Assembly: GCA_902561015.1 (NCBI GenBank)
Contig: CACENB010000004.1
Location: 1 to 62,349, forward strand
Source: an uncultured Pelagibacteraceae bacterium
GTDB lineage: Bacteria; Pseudomonadota; Alphaproteobacteria; Pelagibacterales; Pelagibacteraceae
Length of the DNA: 62,349 bases
Direction: 5' to 3'
Below are positions 16,596-26,326 of this stretch, one piece after another; within the stretch, counting starts at the first letter, position 1, and every line of letters begins with the position of its first letter. Both the position numbers and the translations under genes were made by a program. Under the pieces are notes generated by a model that was not told the origin of the DNA, searched no databases, and saw only the letters and a program-made list of their open reading frames with translations.

Positions 16596-17555
16596 TTAAA
16601 ATTTATGTAAATAGCCTTTATTTTTAATGGTTATTTTATTCCCTTTTTCATCAATAATTTGTGATTTTTGATTACTTGAACAAATTTTTCCAATTTTTGA
16701 AATTTTTATTCCCAAAGATTTGAATGTTCTTTCAATGATTCTAGCTTTTTTCTTAGATGCAGTAAATAATATTTGATAATCATCGCCTTTAGATATGAAG
16801 TCAATTTTTTTTAATTTTTTTTGTAATATCACATCTTTTAGTTTTTTAGATATTGGTATATCAGTTAAGTTTATTTTGTATGAAAGTTTCTGTTTATTAA
16901 TTAATTTATCTAAATCAGCAAATAAACCATCAGAAATATCTATAGATGTATTTGCAAAATTAAGTAATTTTTTTGCCAAATCTATATGTAATTCTGGAAG
17001 ATAATATTTCATAATAAAATATTCACTTAAATGTTTGTTTAATGTAATATTTTTTTTTAAAATTTTTAAGCCCAGATAACTATCTCCCAAATTACCTGAT
17101 ACATAAATATCATCGTTTATTTTTGCATTATTCCTAAATATTATATTTTCAGAAAAACCGACAGACACAATTGTAAAGCTTAATTTATTAGAAAAAACTG
17201 TATCCCCACCAGACAAATAAATACCAAATTTTTTTTGTTCCTGTTTAAGTGAAAGAGAAATCTTACTTAAATTTAATTTTGTAAATGTTTTTTTATTTCC
17301 TGAACCTGAAATAAAATAATATTTTGGCTTAACACCTTTACATATTAAATCAGAGATAGAGGATCTAAGAATCTTTTTTACTACTAGATTAGGTTTTTTG
17401 AAATCAAAAAAATGAGATTTATTTATATAAGTATCAACAGAGACAACTAATTTTTTTGATCTGTCAAAAAAAACGTCATCATTCAAATTTAGTGAATTTT
17501 TGTTATAAGAAGATAATTTAGAAAAATATTTTTTGATCAGATCAAATTCATGCAT
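16596..17555 (-). CDS. thiL: Thiamine-monophosphate kinase
   Basis: 319 residues of the PurM-like ATP-binding fold: NLNDDVFF (metal-binding Asp pair) near the N-terminus, SVDTYINKSHF, LSGGDT, and the central SIDISDGLFADL. It phosphorylates thiamine monophosphate to the diphosphate cofactor. The nusB-thiL pairing is widespread in proteobacteria. It overlaps nusB by 8 bases. The sequence is Lys/Asn-rich, as expected from base composition, and catalytic positions look intact. Confidence 0.95.
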   Translation of the reverse strand: MHEFDLIKKYFSKLSSYNKNSLNLNDDVFFDRSKKLVVSVDTYINKSHFFDFKKPNLVVKKILRSSISDLICKGVKPKYYFISGSGNKKTFTKLNLSKISLSLKQEQKKFGIYLSGGDTVFSNKLSFTIVSVGFSENIIFRNNAKINDDIYVSGNLGDSYLGLKILKKNITLNKHLSEYFIMKYYLPELHIDLAKKLLNFANTSIDISDGLFADLDKLINKQKLSYKINLTDIPISKKLKDVILQKKLKKIDFISKGDDYQILFTASKKKARIIERTFKSLGIKISKIGKICSSNQKSQIIDEKGNKITIKNKGYLHKF

Positions 17556-17952
17556 TTGAATGTCTTAACCTTTTAGCAGCATTATCTAATAACGCGTTTA
17601 GATATTTAGTTTGAGACTCACTTAAAAAAAAATTAGATGCATTAAGATACTCTTTAATAATTATTCTTATCGATACATTAGGTTTATATAAAATTTCATA
17701 TGTTGCTGATTTTAGAATAACCTGAAATATTTTATCTAGTTTAAATATATCGAATTCAACACCCAGATTTTTGTCTAATTCTTCTACGATAATTTCATTT
17801 CGTTCAATTGTACCAAGAACAATATCTTTAATAAATTTTTTAAACCTATGTTTTGGAAATTCAATTTTGTCATCATTGTTATATAAAAAGCTATACAATT
17901 TTTGAATAATTATAACTCTCGGATTATTTTTTGCAGTGTACTTTGGTCTCAT
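17548..17952 (-). CDS. nusB: Transcription antitermination factor NusB
   Basis: 134 residues, all helical. It has the family's N-terminal P-R-x-x-A...Q-x-L-Y pattern (NNPRVIIIQKLYSFLY), a central LDKIFQVILKSATYEIL, and NALLDNAAKRLR at the end. It binds the boxA element of rRNA transcripts with NusE. Stop/start overlaps with ribH (4 bases) and thiL place it in the riboflavin run. Confidence 0.93.
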   Translation of the reverse strand: MRPKYTAKNNPRVIIIQKLYSFLYNNDDKIEFPKHRFKKFIKDIVLGTIERNEIIVEELDKNLGVEFDIFKLDKIFQVILKSATYEILYKPNVSIRIIIKEYLNASNFFLSESQTKYLNALLDNAAKRLRHSNA

Positions 17953-18338
17953 TTTTGAGATAAAACTGAAAGAATAGCTTTTGCTGCTTCAGCACCTTTT
18001 TTTTTTCTAATCTTTGCTTGATTTATATTTAGACAAGTAAGAATTCCATTTCCTATCGGTTTTTTTGAATTTATCGCTAAATTCATAATAGCATTAGTTG
18101 AAGATTGAGATATAAAATCAAAATGTGGAGTTTTACCTTTGATAACACATCCAAGAGCGATAAAACCATCAAATTTTTTTAAATATTTTGATATAGTAAT
18201 AGGTATTTCAAAAACACCAGGAACTTTTATTATCTTTATCTTAAAAGATCTAGGAAGATTTTTTTTTGCACTATTTAATAAACCTAGAGAAATTTCTTTA
18301 TAATAATCAGCTATTACAATTAAGATTTTTTTTCTCAT
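17949..18338 (-). CDS. ribH: 6,7-dimethyl-8-ribityllumazine synthase
   Basis: 129 residues, slightly short for the family. The blocks are VPGVFEIPITI (phosphate/substrate binding), ALGCVIKGKTPHFDFISQSS with the catalytic His of TPHFD, and PIGNGILTCLN. It condenses the dihydroxybutanone phosphate made by RibB with ribitylamino-uracil. It overlaps ribBX by one base and nusB by four. Confidence 0.94.
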   Translation of the reverse strand: MRKKILIVIADYYKEISLGLLNSAKKNLPRSFKIKIIKVPGVFEIPITISKYLKKFDGFIALGCVIKGKTPHFDFISQSSTNAIMNLAINSKKPIGNGILTCLNINQAKIRKKKGAEAAKAILSVLSQK

Positions 18339-19441
18339 TAAATTAATTCTTGTTTAGTGATCTTAATATTAAAACCCTCAAGTCCAACAACTTTTTTTGG
18401 TGTTTTTGTAATCAATATCATTTTGTTTATCTTTAAATCTTTAATGATTTGTGCACCTATACCATAGTTTCTTATAAGATTATCTTTCCCTTTTCCCTTT
18501 TTAAAATCTTTATCTTTAAAATTTTTTAATGTTTGTGTAACAGATTTTAAGTTAGTATCTTTAATAAATATTAATACACAATTGCTATACTTTCTAAAAT
18601 AATTTATAGTTTTATCGAATGAATTAGGTAATTTTTGACTTATTAAATAATTGTAAACAACATTAGATGAAATAACTCTAACTCTTGGAATAATAGATTT
18701 CTTTATTGAACCTTTAATAAGTGCGAAATGTTCTGATCCATCTAATAGATTTTCATATATTTTTATTTTATATTTTTGTTTTTTAATATTAATTTCAGAT
18801 GTTTTTTTTAGTTTCACTAATTTTTCTTTTTTTAAACGATAGGAAATAAGATCCTCAATTTTTCCAATCTTAAGTTTGTGTTTGTGTGCAAAATTTAAAA
18901 GCTTTTGACCCTTAGCCATAGTTCCATCTTCATTCATTATTTCACAAATGACTGCTGAGTTATTTTTTTTAGCTAGCTTTGAGATATCAACTGACGCTTC
19001 AGTATGGCCAGCCCTAACAAGCACACCACCATCTTGTGCAATAATTGGAAATACATGACCTGGTGATACAATGTCTTTTTTACTTACATTTTTTTTGGAT
19101 GCGATCTTGATAGTTTTAGCCCTATCCTTTGCTGAAATACCAGTTGTAATTCCTTTTTTTGCTTCAATTGAAACTGTAAATGCTGTTTGATTTCTAGATT
19201 GATTGACAGGTGACATTAAAGATAAATTCAACCTTTTAGCTTGAGTACTATCTAATGCTAGACAAATTAAACCTCTTCCATGTTTAGCCATAAAATTAAT
19301 GTTGCGAGCATTAGTATCAGAGGTTGACATAACTAAGTCACCTTCATTTTCTCTTTTTTCATCATCAACTAAAATGTACATACCTCCTCTTTTAGCAACG
19401 TTTATTATGGTTTCTATTGATGAATAATTATTTTTTTTCAT
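18338..19441 (-). CDS. ribB: Dihydroxybutanone-phosphate synthase fused to a degenerate GTP cyclohydrolase II domain (RibBX)
   Basis: 367 residues. The N-terminal half (about 1-200) is a complete RibB domain: DDEKRENEGDLV at 22-33, then SRNQTAFTVSIE, RAGHTEASVD and ICEIMNEDGTMA. It makes dihydroxybutanone phosphate from ribulose 5-phosphate. The C-terminal half (about 215-360) aligns in order with GTP cyclohydrolase II, ending GIGAQIIKDLKI. It lacks the C-x10-C-x-C zinc ligands and the surrounding catalytic loop; SSNVVYNYLISQK stands where that region should be. This matches the RibBX class known in proteobacteria, whose second domain has no cyclohydrolase activity. An active RibA must be elsewhere. 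It overlaps ribE by 14 bases. Confidence 0.93.
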   Translation of the reverse strand: MKKNNYSSIETIINVAKRGGMYILVDDEKRENEGDLVMSTSDTNARNINFMAKHGRGLICLALDSTQAKRLNLSLMSPVNQSRNQTAFTVSIEAKKGITTGISAKDRAKTIKIASKKNVSKKDIVSPGHVFPIIAQDGGVLVRAGHTEASVDISKLAKKNNSAVICEIMNEDGTMAKGQKLLNFAHKHKLKIGKIEDLISYRLKKEKLVKLKKTSEINIKKQKYKIKIYENLLDGSEHFALIKGSIKKSIIPRVRVISSNVVYNYLISQKLPNSFDKTINYFRKYSNCVLIFIKDTNLKSVTQTLKNFKDKDFKKGKGKDNLIRNYGIGAQIIKDLKINKMILITKTPKKVVGLEGFNIKITKQELI

Positions 19442-20021
19442 AAAAATAATTCCTAACGTATTTTGAGAGAATATCTATCTCAACATTAACTAAACTTCCT
19501 TTTTTGAGAGATGATAAATTTGTTAATTTATATGTGTGTGGAATAATCCAGATTTGAAAACCTTTATTTGTTACTTTTGAAATTGTTAGAGAAATACCAT
19601 TTATACTAATTGAAGCTTTTTCAATAATATTTTTTCTCTCTTTTTTAGTAATTTGAAAATCAAATAAGTAAGATTTATCAATTTTTTTTATACTTAATAT
19701 TTTTCCTATAGTATCAACGTGACCTTGACAAATATGGCCTGAAATTTTTTGACCATATTGAAGTGGAAGTTCTAGATTAATCTCATCTTTTAATTTAATA
19801 AAACTAAATTTAGAACGATTAATTGTTTCATCTGAAAGATAGAACTCCATAATCTTTTTTTTAATTGATATAAGAGTAAGGCAAACGCCATCACAAGCTA
19901 TAGAAATACCTATATCTCTCACACTTAATTTTAGATCTGATTTTATAAATATATTAATGCCTTTGGGTCTTTTAAGAATCTTTGTAATTGAACCTTTGTT
20001 AAATATAATTCCGTTAAACAT
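19428..20021 (-). CDS. ribE: Riboflavin synthase alpha chain
   Basis: 197 residues made of two lumazine-binding repeats, beginning MFNGII (family M-F-T-G-I-I) and about residue 98 with GHICQGHVDTIGKI. ISIACDGVCLTL in the first repeat and ASISINGISLTI in the second are the paired binding loops. It dismutates two ribityllumazines to riboflavin. It lies between ribD (1-base gap) and ribBX. Confidence 0.94.
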   Translation of the reverse strand: MFNGIIFNKGSITKILKRPKGINIFIKSDLKLSVRDIGISIACDGVCLTLISIKKKIMEFYLSDETINRSKFSFIKLKDEINLELPLQYGQKISGHICQGHVDTIGKILSIKKIDKSYLFDFQITKKERKNIIEKASISINGISLTISKVTNKGFQIWIIPHTYKLTNLSSLKKGSLVNVEIDILSKYVRNYFYEKK

Positions 20022-20022
20022 C

Positions 20023-21126
20023 TTAGTTTTTATAAATTGTTACCTTGTCAGTGCCTAATTTAAAGTTTGTTTTATATTTATTGTATTTACTATTCAGGAT
20101 ATCAGAAGATGTAAAATTTACATATTCATTTTCTTTTAGTAAATTCTTTGAACTTTTAAACATATAAAATTCATTAAATATTCTTTTTTGAAGAAAACTT
20201 TTTGTTAATTTATCACCGCCCTCTACTAAAAGATTTTTAATTCCTATCAGATATAATTTTCTAAGAATTTTTTTTAAATCAAAATTTTTATGTCTTTGAG
20301 TAGGTTGATTTATTAAAAGAGCTCCTTTTTTTATTAAAAAGTTTTTTTTTATTCTATTGTTTGAATTATAGAAGATAATAGTATTTCTGTTTTTTATAGA
20401 CTTTACAACATAACTTTTTAGATCAATTTTTAAATTTTTATCTAAAATAATTCTTTTTGGAGAATGCTGTGTATATCCTTCTAACCTACAATTAAGTTTT
20501 GGGTTATCTTTGTTTAATGTTTTGCTGGTAATCATTATACCATCACATTTTAGTCTTAAAAAATGAGTTAATTTATCCGATTTTTTGTTAGTAATTTTTT
20601 TTGATATATCGCTATAAATAATCTTATTTTTTGATAATGCTATTTTTCCAATTACATAAGGTAATTTTTTTTTTCTGTTAATGTAATATGAATTATATAA
20701 ATTTAATGCTTCTTTTCTTAAAAGACCTTTTTTAACTTGAATATTACTATTTTCTAAAATCAAAGAACTTTTACCTTTCACCTTTAAGTCAATATCTTCA
20801 ATTGGATAATAAACTTCACGAATTTGATTTTTTATAATATTCTTAGTACAAGGAGGAGTTTTTCCATAATGATTGCATGGCTCTAAGGTTATATACATTT
20901 TAGAGTCTTTTGGATCTTCAAAACAATTTGAAATAGCATTATGTTCAGCATGAGGTCTGCCTCCATACCCAGTTTGACCTATAGAAATAATCTCCCCTTT
21001 TTTAACAATTACACATCCAACAGATGGATTATCACCAGTTAGACCTTTTCTCGCCCTTGCTAAATCTAAAGCAAGTTTCATAAATTTCTTATCTTTGAGT
21101 GTAAAATTATCTTTTTTTGTAGACAT
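20023..21126 (-). CDS. ribD: Bifunctional pyrimidine deaminase/reductase RibD
   Basis: 367 residues. The N-terminal deaminase domain has the zinc signature HAEHNAI and, further on, [12 protein letters not shown]. The C-terminal reductase domain (about 150-365) includes [27 protein letters not shown] and LLVEGGDKL. It performs the deamination and side-chain reduction steps of riboflavin synthesis. Its start overlaps nrdR by 20 bases; nrdR-ribD is a very common pair in proteobacteria. Confidence 0.95.
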   Translation of the reverse strand: MSTKKDNFTLKDKKFMKLALDLARARKGLTGDNPSVGCVIVKKGEIISIGQTGYGGRPHAEHNAISNCFEDPKDSKMYITLEPCNHYGKTPPCTKNIIKNQIREVYYPIEDIDLKVKGKSSLILENSNIQVKKGLLRKEALNLYNSYYINRKKKLPYVIGKIALSKNKIIYSDISKKITNKKSDKLTHFLRLKCDGIMITSKTLNKDNPKLNCRLEGYTQHSPKRIILDKNLKIDLKSYVVKSIKNRNTIIFYNSNNRIKKNFLIKKGALLINQPTQRHKNFDLKKILRKLYLIGIKNLLVEGGDKLTKSFLQKRIFNEFYMFKSSKNLLKENEYVNFTSSDILNSKYNKYKTNFKLGTDKVTIYKN

Positions 21127-21565
21127 CTATCTTGTCCACAAATTGTATAAAATCTTTTTCTTCTCTAAAATTTCTATAAACAGATGCAAATCTAACATAA
21201 GCAACAGGGTCAAGATCCTTCAAACCCTCCATAACCATAGTTCCAATTGTATTACTAGAAATTTCATTTTGACCTAACTCCTCCAGAGATCTTGAAATTT
21301 TACTGATAAACTTTTCAATAGTTTCAGTGTCTAACGGTCTTTTCTTAAGTGCTATGTAAATTGATTTTGATAATTTATCCCTATCGAATGAAGATTTTCG
21401 TCCGTTTTTTTTTACCACCATTATTTCACGATGCTGAATTCTCTCAAATGTTGTAAATCTAGTACCACACTCACATAATCTTCTTCTGCGTATTGCTGTT
21501 CCATCCTCAGTTGGGCGAGAATCTACTACAGAAGTCTCACCTTTCTTTTCACAAGGACAGATCAT
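21107..21565 (-). CDS. nrdR: Transcriptional repressor NrdR with altered zinc knuckles
   Basis: 152 residues. [18 protein letters not shown] and [10 protein letters not shown] in the N-terminal zinc ribbon are near identical to other NrdR proteins, and the ATP-cone (about 47-140, [16 protein letters not shown] onward) is intact. It senses (d)ATP and represses ribonucleotide reductase genes. The oddity is that both zinc knuckles read C-x-C (Cys3/Cys5 and Cys31/Cys33) instead of the family's C-x-x-C. I re-translated the bases at 21470-21565 to confirm this. It overlaps glyA by 4 bases. Confidence 0.93.
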   Translation of the reverse strand: MICPCEKKGETSVVDSRPTEDGTAIRRRRLCECGTRFTTFERIQHREIMVVKKNGRKSSFDRDKLSKSIYIALKKRPLDTETIEKFISKISRSLEELGQNEISSNTIGTMVMEGLKDLDPVAYVRFASVYRNFREEKDFIQFVDKIDVYKKR

Positions 21566-22875
21566 CTATTGAGATTTTTGTAAATTGGGAAATGAGAGCA
21601 CAAGTCTATTACTTCGTTTCTAACTTCCTCTTCAACTTTACTATTATCCTCAGGGTTTTTTGATAAACCTTCTATTACTTTTGTGATTAAATTACCAACT
21701 TTCTCAAATTCTTTTAAACCAAATCCTCTTGTTGTTGCCGCTTGAGAACCAAGTCTAATACCAGATGTTATCATAGGTTTTTCAGTATCAAAAGGAATTC
21801 CGTTTTTGTTACAAGTAATGTTTGCTCTGCAGAGACTTTCAGAGGCAACGTTTCCTTTAACATTGAATGGTCTAAGATCAACTAACATCAAATGGGTATC
21901 TGTACCACCAGAGTAAATCTTAAATCCATTATTTTTCAATGTTTCGGCTAACATTTTAGCATTAGCTAAAACATTTTTTATATAAACTTGAAATTCTGGT
22001 TTAAGTGCTTCAAAAAACCCGGCGGCCTTTGCTGCAATTATGTGCATTAACGGTCCACCTTGGTACCCCGGAAAAACTGCTGTATCAAATTTTTTTCCTA
22101 GATCAAGATCATTTGATAAAATTATACCACCTCTTGCACTTCTAAAAACTTTGTGAGTTGTTGAGGTGACTACATGAGCATAATCACATGGGTTTGGATA
22201 ACCTTTTCCAGCAACAAGACCAGAAAAATGGGCCATATCAACCATCAAGTATGCACCGACCTTATCTGCTATTTCACGAAATCTCTTAAAATCAATTACT
22301 CTCGAGTATGCACTTCCTCCTGCAATAATTAATTTAGGTTTATGTTCTAAAGCTAACCTTTCTACATTCTCATAATCTATCAACTCTGATTTTTTATCTA
22401 CGTCATAACTAATCGCATTGAACCACTTTCCGGACATTGAAATTTTTAATCCGTGAGTAATATGACCTCCAGAATTTAAGCTCATGCCCATAAATGTGTC
22501 GTTAGGTTTAAGGAGAGCTAAAAATACTGCTCCGTTTGCTTGTGCGCCAGAATGTGGTTGTACATTTGCATACTTACAATTAAAAAGTTTTTTAATTCTC
22601 TCTAAAGCTAATTTCTCAGCTACATCCACATGCTCACATCCATTATAATATCTCTTACCCGGATATCCCTCCGCATATTTGTTTGTAAGCACTGAACCTT
22701 GTGCTTCAAGCACTGCTTGAGAAACAATATTCTCAGAAGCTATAAGTTCAATATGATTTTGTTGTCTAACTAATTCATCATTAATAGCTTTGAATAAATC
22801 TGGATCAGATTGAGATAAACTTTTTTCAAAAAAATCTTTATAATCTGAATTTATATATTTAGTTTCACTTGACAT
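21562..22875 (-). CDS. glyA: Serine hydroxymethyltransferase
   Basis: 437 residues of the PLP fold-type I family. [10 protein letters not shown] near 105-114, the PLP-binding Lys in [16 protein letters not shown], and [11 protein letters not shown] are all intact. It interconverts serine and glycine with tetrahydrofolate, the main source of one-carbon units. It can use glycine released by the sarcosine oxidase encoded at 41112-46203. In alphaproteobacteria the order rpiB-glyA-nrdR-ribD is conserved, as here. The leader toward rpiB is 6 bases. Confidence 0.97.
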   Translation of the reverse strand: MSSETKYINSDYKDFFEKSLSQSDPDLFKAINDELVRQQNHIELIASENIVSQAVLEAQGSVLTNKYAEGYPGKRYYNGCEHVDVAEKLALERIKKLFNCKYANVQPHSGAQANGAVFLALLKPNDTFMGMSLNSGGHITHGLKISMSGKWFNAISYDVDKKSELIDYENVERLALEHKPKLIIAGGSAYSRVIDFKRFREIADKVGAYLMVDMAHFSGLVAGKGYPNPCDYAHVVTSTTHKVFRSARGGIILSNDLDLGKKFDTAVFPGYQGGPLMHIIAAKAAGFFEALKPEFQVYIKNVLANAKMLAETLKNNGFKIYSGGTDTHLMLVDLRPFNVKGNVASESLCRANITCNKNGIPFDTEKPMITSGIRLGSQAATTRGFGLKEFEKVGNLITKVIEGLSKNPEDNSKVEEEVRNEVIDLCSHFPIYKNLNR

Positions 22876-22881
22876 AATAAC

Positions 22882-23307
22882 CTAAATTTTTTTAACTCTT
22901 TTTTTGTGTCTTCCACCTTCAAAATTTGTATTAAAGAACACAGATATACATTTAAATGCTGTATCTTTTTTTGTCAATCTAGAACCTAATGCAATAATAT
23001 TTGCATTATTGTGTAATCTGGATAATCTAGTGTTTCTTATTGAATAACCTAAAGCTGCTCTTATTTTCTTGTGTTTATTAGCCGCCATTGACATTCCCAT
23101 ACCCGATCCACAGACTAATATACCCATATTTTCATTATTTTTAACGACTTTCTTACAAAGATTATGTGCATAATCTGGATAATTTACTGAGTTCTTTGAG
23201 TCGTAAGTTCCTAAATCGTCAAATATAAATTTTTTAGAAAATTTTTTTTTAATCTGCTCCTTTAGTTGATATCCAGCATGATCTGATGAAATGAATATTT
23301 TTCTCAA
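22882..23307 (-). CDS. rpiB: Ribose-5-phosphate isomerase B
   Basis: 141 residues of the RpiB/LacA/LacB family: FISSDHAGYQLKEQI at the N-terminus, YPDYAHNLC, the CGSGMGMSMAANK active-site loop, and ARLSRLHNNANI-type blocks (here TRLSRLHNNANIIALGSR). It isomerises ribose 5-phosphate and ribulose 5-phosphate, the latter being the RibB substrate. It starts one base after the hydroxylase-like gene ends. Confidence 0.94.
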   Translation of the reverse strand: MRKIFISSDHAGYQLKEQIKKKFSKKFIFDDLGTYDSKNSVNYPDYAHNLCKKVVKNNENMGILVCGSGMGMSMAANKHKKIRAALGYSIRNTRLSRLHNNANIIALGSRLTKKDTAFKCISVFFNTNFEGGRHKKRVKKI

Positions 23308-23308
23308 T

Positions 23309-23899
23309 TTAATTAAATTTGTAATCTAATACGCAAGCAACTAAATGGATTCTGTCTTCTTCTCCACCGTTAAAAGCGTTATGATACTTTGTGTTGTTAG
23401 TTATCCAAACAGAGCCATCGGCTGGCATATGTTTTGCAACATTATCTATAACCATTATCGATCCTGGATTTGTTATAATTGGAATATGAAGTCTTGGTTC
23501 TGGATCTCTATGCCAACTTAATGTTGATCTTGGTTCTTTTAATAAAACTCTTACTCTTCCTAACTTATATTTGGATGAAAGAACATCAAAGACTTCTTTA
23601 AAATAAGTATTTTTATAATCATTGATAAATTCTGAATAAGCAGCTTCATTTATCATTTCATCTCTTCTGGCTTCCTTTCCACTAGAGTCAGGTTTTGTCC
23701 AAAACACACCTCTAGCCTTGTTACCCTTTATAGAGTCTGGATCTCCTGGAATTTGAGTTAATGAAATAGCTCCAAAATTTGATACTCCAGTAACACCTGT
23801 AAAACCTTTTATTGATATTACTTGTTTGTAAGCCTCTTGAAGTTTTTTAATGTCAAACTTCAAATCTTGCTTTTGAAAATCATTAAAATTTAAATTCAT
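23309..23899 (-). CDS. Aspartyl/asparaginyl beta-hydroxylase-like 2-oxoglutarate dioxygenase
   Basis: 196 residues. The double-stranded beta-helix core carries SWHRDPEPRLHIPI (His and Asp of the facial triad plus the Arg-x-His-x-Pro signature of PF05118) and, about 60 residues later, TKYHNAFNGGEEDRIHLVA with the distal His and Arg. That points to an Fe(II)/2-oxoglutarate hydroxylase. The substrate could be a protein Asp/Asn side chain or a small molecule. It is the first gene of the minus-strand run to hppA and diverges from hemB. Confidence 0.8.
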   Translation of the reverse strand: MNLNFNDFQKQDLKFDIKKLQEAYKQVISIKGFTGVTGVSNFGAISLTQIPGDPDSIKGNKARGVFWTKPDSSGKEARRDEMINEAAYSEFINDYKNTYFKEVFDVLSSKYKLGRVRVLLKEPRSTLSWHRDPEPRLHIPIITNPGSIMVIDNVAKHMPADGSVWITNNTKYHNAFNGGEEDRIHLVACVLDYKFN

Positions 23900-23948
23900 T
23901 ATAGCTAATTGTCTCCTGATGTTGTTTATTATCTTTTTTAATATATAT

Positions 23949-23984
23949 TTGTATATAACATTTGTCGCACAATATAAATATAAT
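23949..23984 (+). promoter_or_regulatory. Candidate promoter for hemB
   Basis: TTGTAT (23949-23954) with TATAAA (23973-23978) 18 bases downstream, overlapped by a perfect TATAAT at 23979-23984 that lacks a good -35. Either choice leaves a leader of under 10 bases before the ATG at 23991, so hemB may be translated from a nearly leaderless message. Confidence 0.35.
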
Positions 23985-23990
23985 TAGAGT

Positions 23991-24980
23991 ATGATTACTG
24001 GTAATTTTCCTAATTTGAGACTTAGAAGAAGTCGCAAAAATGATTGGTCTAGAAGACTAATAGCTGAAAATAATTTAACACCTGATGATTTTATACTGCC
24101 ATTGTTTCTTATAGATGGAAAAAATAAAAAGCAAAGTATTAGTTCTATGCCAGGAGTATATCGTTATTCAGTAGATAGATTAAGCTCAGTGGTTGATAAA
24201 GCACTTAAATTAAAACTGCCAATGATTGCTCTATTTCCTTATACTAATAAAAAACATAAAGATAAATTTGGAACTGAAGCTTTAAACGAAGATAATTTAG
24301 TTTGTAAAGCTTTACAATTAATCAAAAAAAAATATAAAAATGAAATCGGAATAATGTGTGATGTTGCATTGGATCCATATACTTCGCATGGACAAGATGG
24401 ATTAGTGAATAATAGATATGTTTTGAATGATGAAACAGTAGAAATATTAATAAAACAATCATTGTTACAAGCTGAAATGGGATGTGACGTCATTGCACCA
24501 TCTGATATGATGGATGGAAGAATAGGTAAAATTAGAAAATCATTAGATAAAAATGGTTATAAAATGACACAAATTTTATCTTATGCAGTTAAATATGCCT
24601 CGAGTTTCTACGGTCCTTTTAGAGATGCAGTTGGCTCTAAAAATATTTTAAAAGGGAATAAAAAAAATTATCAGATGGACTTCAGAAATAGTAATGAAGC
24701 TTTAAGAGAGGTTGCCTTAGATATTAAAGAAGGTGCTGATATGGTAATGGTTAAACCAGGCATGCCATATTTAGATATTATTAAATCTGTTAAAGAAAAA
24801 TTTAAGATACCAGTATTTGCATATCAAGTATCAGGTGAGTACACTTTATTATCGAATGCTATTGATAAAGGTTTTGTAAATAATGACGCTATTCTGGAAA
24901 GTCTTATTTCATTTAAACGATCAGGTGCTAACGCAATTGTTAGCTATTATGCAGATAGAATTGATAAAATATTAGATTAA
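23991..24980 (+). CDS. hemB: Delta-aminolevulinic acid dehydratase (porphobilinogen synthase)
   Basis: 329 residues. It condenses two aminolevulinates to porphobilinogen for heme. The N-terminal LRLRRSRKNDWSRRL arm, the metal-site region CDVALDPYTSHGQDG, the Schiff-base lysine blocks around YAVKYASSFYGPFRDA and DMVMVKPGMPYLDI, and the SYYADRI end are all present. CDVALDPYTSHG has a single Cys followed by Asp and Thr rather than three Cys, so a Mg-type rather than a Zn-type enzyme is likely. It converges on recO with adjacent stops. Confidence 0.96.
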   Translation: MITGNFPNLRLRRSRKNDWSRRLIAENNLTPDDFILPLFLIDGKNKKQSISSMPGVYRYSVDRLSSVVDKALKLKLPMIALFPYTNKKHKDKFGTEALNEDNLVCKALQLIKKKYKNEIGIMCDVALDPYTSHGQDGLVNNRYVLNDETVEILIKQSLLQAEMGCDVIAPSDMMDGRIGKIRKSLDKNGYKMTQILSYAVKYASSFYGPFRDAVGSKNILKGNKKNYQMDFRNSNEALREVALDIKEGADMVMVKPGMPYLDIIKSVKEKFKIPVFAYQVSGEYTLLSNAIDKGFVNNDAILESLISFKRSGANAIVSYYADRIDKILD

Positions 24981-25661
24981 TTATTTAAATGTATTTAAAA
25001 ATCTCAATCTGCTTAATGGATAATTGATATTATTAGGTCTTAATATACTTTTTTCTAAATAATCACCAACTAGTCTTAATCCATCAATCAAAATTTCCTC
25101 ATTTAAAAAATCTTGATTATTATCTATTAAGAAATTAGGAACAATTTTTTTTTCTTTAGTAGATTTTACTAGATACTTAACTTCATTATTAATAAGTTCT
25201 TTTTTTACTAAATTTTTTAACTCAAGGTCATAGCCAATAATTTTAAATAATTCTAACTCCCAAAAAATATAATTTCTAATCCAATTTTCTTTTTTTAACA
25301 AAATATAAAAATTTTCAATTAGAGCATAAATCTTAATATTTTTTTGAAACTCGGCAGTTAAAATTTTGATTAATTGAAAAGCAGAAAAAATACATAATAA
25401 TTTCCTATAATTGTTAAAAAAAATAGGGGCATAGGCTTTAAGTAGTTCAATTTTAAAATTACCAATCTTATTTTCTGTTTTAGAAGAATAATTTACATGT
25501 AATTGATTTCCCAATTGAAGATAATTCTTAATTTTTCTTGAAGTTCCTCCAAAAATAATACCTGAAGTTTTTCCGTGATTTTTGGTAAAAATTTCAACAA
25601 TTAATGAATTTTCACTATATTTATTTTTTGAAATTAAAAAACCTTCATCATCCCAAGTCAT
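24981..25661 (-). CDS. recO: DNA repair protein RecO
   Basis: 226 residues from the ATG at 25661 (MTWDDEGFLISKNKYSENS), the family's standard N-terminus; the frame stays open to 25685 but that would run into rnc. It has an N-terminal OB fold (about 1-75) and a helical C-terminal domain. The zinc cysteines are absent, as in many alphaproteobacteria. It loads RecA with RecR. It starts 2 bases after rnc ends. Confidence 0.9.
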   Translation of the reverse strand: MTWDDEGFLISKNKYSENSLIVEIFTKNHGKTSGIIFGGTSRKIKNYLQLGNQLHVNYSSKTENKIGNFKIELLKAYAPIFFNNYRKLLCIFSAFQLIKILTAEFQKNIKIYALIENFYILLKKENWIRNYIFWELELFKIIGYDLELKNLVKKELINNEVKYLVKSTKEKKIVPNFLIDNNQDFLNEEILIDGLRLVGDYLEKSILRPNNINYPLSRLRFLNTFK

Positions 25662-25663
25662 AA

Positions 25664-26326
25664 TTAAATAATATTTTTTAAACAAAGTATTGCTGCATTT
25701 TGTTCTGCGTCTTTTTTTGATTTACCTTCAGATATAAATAATTTTGTATTAAATAGTTTTACTCCAACTTTAAATAGAGGTTTGTGTCTTGGACCAGTAT
25801 TAGATATTAACCTATAAATTGGCAATTTTTTAAATTTTTTTAGAGACAATTCTTGTAATTTGGTTTTTGCGTCAATTTCTGTTATCACACTTCTTTCCAA
25901 ATGTTTTTTCCATAAATTAAGAATAGTTTTCTCTACAGTTGTAAAACCTCTATCTAAATAAATTGCACCTATCAAAGCTTCACAACTATCAGCGACAACT
26001 TTATCCTCAATGATTGTTTTTTTATTTCTGGGTCTAAAAATTAATATATATTTTTCTAATTCAATTTCATTCGCAATTTGTAAACAGGTTCTTCTGTTAA
26101 CAAGTGATGCGAATTTTTTATCTAATACACCCTCTTTCTCATTTGGATAAATTTCTAAAAGTTTTTTAGCAATCACCAAACCCAAAACTCTGTCTCCTAA
26201 AAATTCAATTTTTTCATTGTTATGTTGATTATTAAAACTTTTATGTGTTAGTGATTTTACTAAAAGATTCTTATCTTTAAAATTTATACCTAATTTTTTT
26301 TCAAGACTGTTATAAAGTATTTTCAT
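25664..26326 (-). CDS. rnc: Ribonuclease III
   Basis: 220 residues. The RNase III signature NEKIEFLGDRVLGLVIA near 37-53 has the catalytic Glu/Asp. VVADSCEALIGAIYLD supplies the second acidic pair, and a C-terminal double-stranded RNA-binding domain (about 150-218) ends GKSKKDAEQNAAILCL. It processes rRNA precursors. It overlaps lepB by one base. Confidence 0.96.
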   Translation of the reverse strand: MKILYNSLEKKLGINFKDKNLLVKSLTHKSFNNQHNNEKIEFLGDRVLGLVIAKKLLEIYPNEKEGVLDKKFASLVNRRTCLQIANEIELEKYILIFRPRNKKTIIEDKVVADSCEALIGAIYLDRGFTTVEKTILNLWKKHLERSVITEIDAKTKLQELSLKKFKKLPIYRLISNTGPRHKPLFKVGVKLFNTKLFISEGKSKKDAEQNAAILCLKNII

